Positions 16,914-17,618 of a stretch of DNA of 17,618 bases are shown one piece after another; position 1 is the first letter of the stretch, and each line of letters starts with the position of its first letter. Below the pieces are notes generated by a model. That model was given only the letters and a program-made list of their open reading frames with translations, ran no database searches and was not told the origin of the DNA. This DNA is from an uncultured Collinsella sp. (GTDB taxonomy: Bacteria > Actinomycetota > Coriobacteriia > Coriobacteriales > Coriobacteriaceae). The position numbers and the translations under genes are program-made. The DNA lies in contig CAJJZO010000014.1 in the NCBI GenBank assembly GCA_905197585.1, positions 1 through 17,618 on the forward strand. The letters run 5' to 3'.

Positions 16914-17381
16914 ATGAACAGTGCAAGCGCCAAGCGTATCGACATCATCTCGGACACTCACGGCTATCTTTCGCCTGCGCTTCTGGACGAGCTCAAGGGC
17001 GCAGATCTGATCATCCATGCCGGAGACCTCACCTCAGAGATGGATTACGAACATCTATGCACCATCGCCCCCGTGCGAGCGGTCCTAGGCAACAACGACT
17101 ACTACCGCGACTACGGCCCGGATGTAGACCGTCTGGCCCTCTTCACCTACGAAGGCCTCAAATTCGCCGTAGCCCACTACCGCGAAGACCTTCCGGTGGG
17201 ATCCGTAGACGTAGCCATCAACGGCCACACCCACGTAACCAAAGAAGCCCAAGTGGGCCGTTGCTTAGTCCTCAACCCGGGCAGCGCCAGCTACCCCAGA
17301 GGCACCCGAGGCCCCACCATGGCCAGAATGCTAGTAAAAGACGGCAAGATCCTAAGCACTAAGTTTATTGACCTAGAGTAA
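16914..17381 (+). CDS. YfcE/MJ0936-type metallophosphoesterase
   Basis: This 155-residue calcineurin-like phosphoesterase has the full set of metal-binding motifs: SDTHG (Asp14, His16), HAGD (Asp38), GNND (Asn60), AHY (His88) and GHTH (His105, His107), plus NPGS near the end. Relatives are small cytosolic phosphodiesterases active on model substrates with Mn2+; the true substrate is unclear. Length is typical. AAGGGA precedes the ATG. It lies between two terminators and looks like its own unit. Codon use changes along the gene: after about 17120 GTA, GAA, CTA, AAA and AGA become common, unlike the rest of the window. Confidence 0.88.
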   Translation: MNSASAKRIDIISDTHGYLSPALLDELKGADLIIHAGDLTSEMDYEHLCTIAPVRAVLGNNDYYRDYGPDVDRLALFTYEGLKFAVAHYREDLPVGSVDVAINGHTHVTKEAQVGRCLVLNPGSASYPRGTRGPTMARMLVKDGKILSTKFIDLE

Positions 17382-17390
17382 TCACAACAA

Positions 17391-17424
17391 AAACGGGGGA
17401 TGCAGATGCGTCCCCCGTTTCCAT
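17391..17424. terminator. Symmetrical terminator downstream of the phosphoesterase gene
   Basis: AAACGGGGGA (17391-17400) and TCCCCCGTTT (17411-17420) form a perfect 10-bp stem with A-rich sequence before it and T residues at its end, so it could stop transcription from either side. It starts 9 nt after the stop codon. Confidence 0.75.
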
Positions 17425-17618
17425 TTGAGCCAAAGGCGGAAGTTCAACAAGATCCATCAGACCAACCCCGCCGAGGAGCATGCGGGCTAGCCGCGCAGCG
17501 GCGCACGCCCGCAAAACTGGTTGAACAAAGTGACGGCAGGGAGGGTCTCCGGGGCTGAGGGCGGGGGTTAAGTTTGTCGCGAGTTCCGCACGCAAAGGAA
17601 AGCACTTAATGTGCTTTC
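17425..17618. other. Structured non-coding tail, cut by the window end
   Basis: I see no gene in these 194 bases. Nested inverted repeats are present: GTTCAAC (17442-17448) facing GTTGAAC (17520-17526), GCGGGC (17482-17487) facing GCCCGC (17507-17512), and CCGC/GCGG (17491-17494, 17498-17501). The last 21 bases form an 8-bp perfect hairpin, GAAAGCAC/GTGCTTTC around TTAAT. A 76-codon frame on the minus strand crosses the region but overlaps the terminator and has no recognisable features. It could be the leader of the next gene, a repeat element or a structured RNA. Confidence 0.4.

Overview
This window looks like a chromosomal segment of a high-GC, gut-type member of the Coriobacteriia, most like Collinsella. 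That is an inference from the base composition, strong G/C-ending codon preference, AAGGAGG-type ribosome sites and gene mix (beta-glucoside PTS, short membrane-anchored GAF-LytS kinases with LytTR regulators, UMF1-type transporter). No rRNA, tRNA, CRISPR array, transposase gene or prophage gene is visible. Nearly all genes are on the plus strand; only the C39-like peptidase gene is on the minus strand.

Region 1 (1-4036) is a sugar phosphotransferase operon. The cut-off 3' end of a gene with a fructose/mannitol-type EIIA domain (probably a LicR/BglG-like PRD activator) is followed by the IIA, IIB and IIC proteins of a lactose/cellobiose-family PTS and a GH1 6-phospho-beta-glucosidase, closed by a strong terminator. 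The sugar enters as a phospho-beta-glucoside and is hydrolysed inside the cell.

Region 2 (4037-5795) has a 400-bp non-coding block with three hairpin units repeated at an exact 62-nt period, a minus-strand membrane-anchored C39-like cysteine peptidase, and a 354-bp gap ahead of the next operon. That gap holds a 9-bp direct repeat with the geometry of a LytTR binding site.

Region 3 (5796-10931) carries an APC-family amino-acid permease and a binuclear-metal amidohydrolase, both with strongly biased codons that suggest high expression. They are followed by a GAF-LytS kinase and LytTR regulator (TCS1). A plausible reading is uptake and hydrolysis of an amino-acid derivative or dipeptide under TCS1 control.

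Region 4 (11024-16874) carries a zinc-dependent phospholipase C-like protein, a UMF1/Atg22-type MFS transporter, and a GT2 glycosyltransferase whose stop codon overlaps the start of a second GAF-LytS kinase. This kinase and its LytTR regulator (TCS2) are clear paralogues of TCS1, so two copies of one signalling module lie about 5 kb apart.

Region 5 (16914-17618) has a YfcE/MJ0936-type metallophosphoesterase, a bidirectional terminator, and a structured non-coding tail. The window ends on an 8-bp hairpin that may be the middle of a longer palindrome.

No wholly new system is proven here. The best leads are the TCS duplication, the glycosyltransferase-kinase translational coupling, the LytTR-geometry repeat ahead of the permease, and the 62-nt hairpin array.
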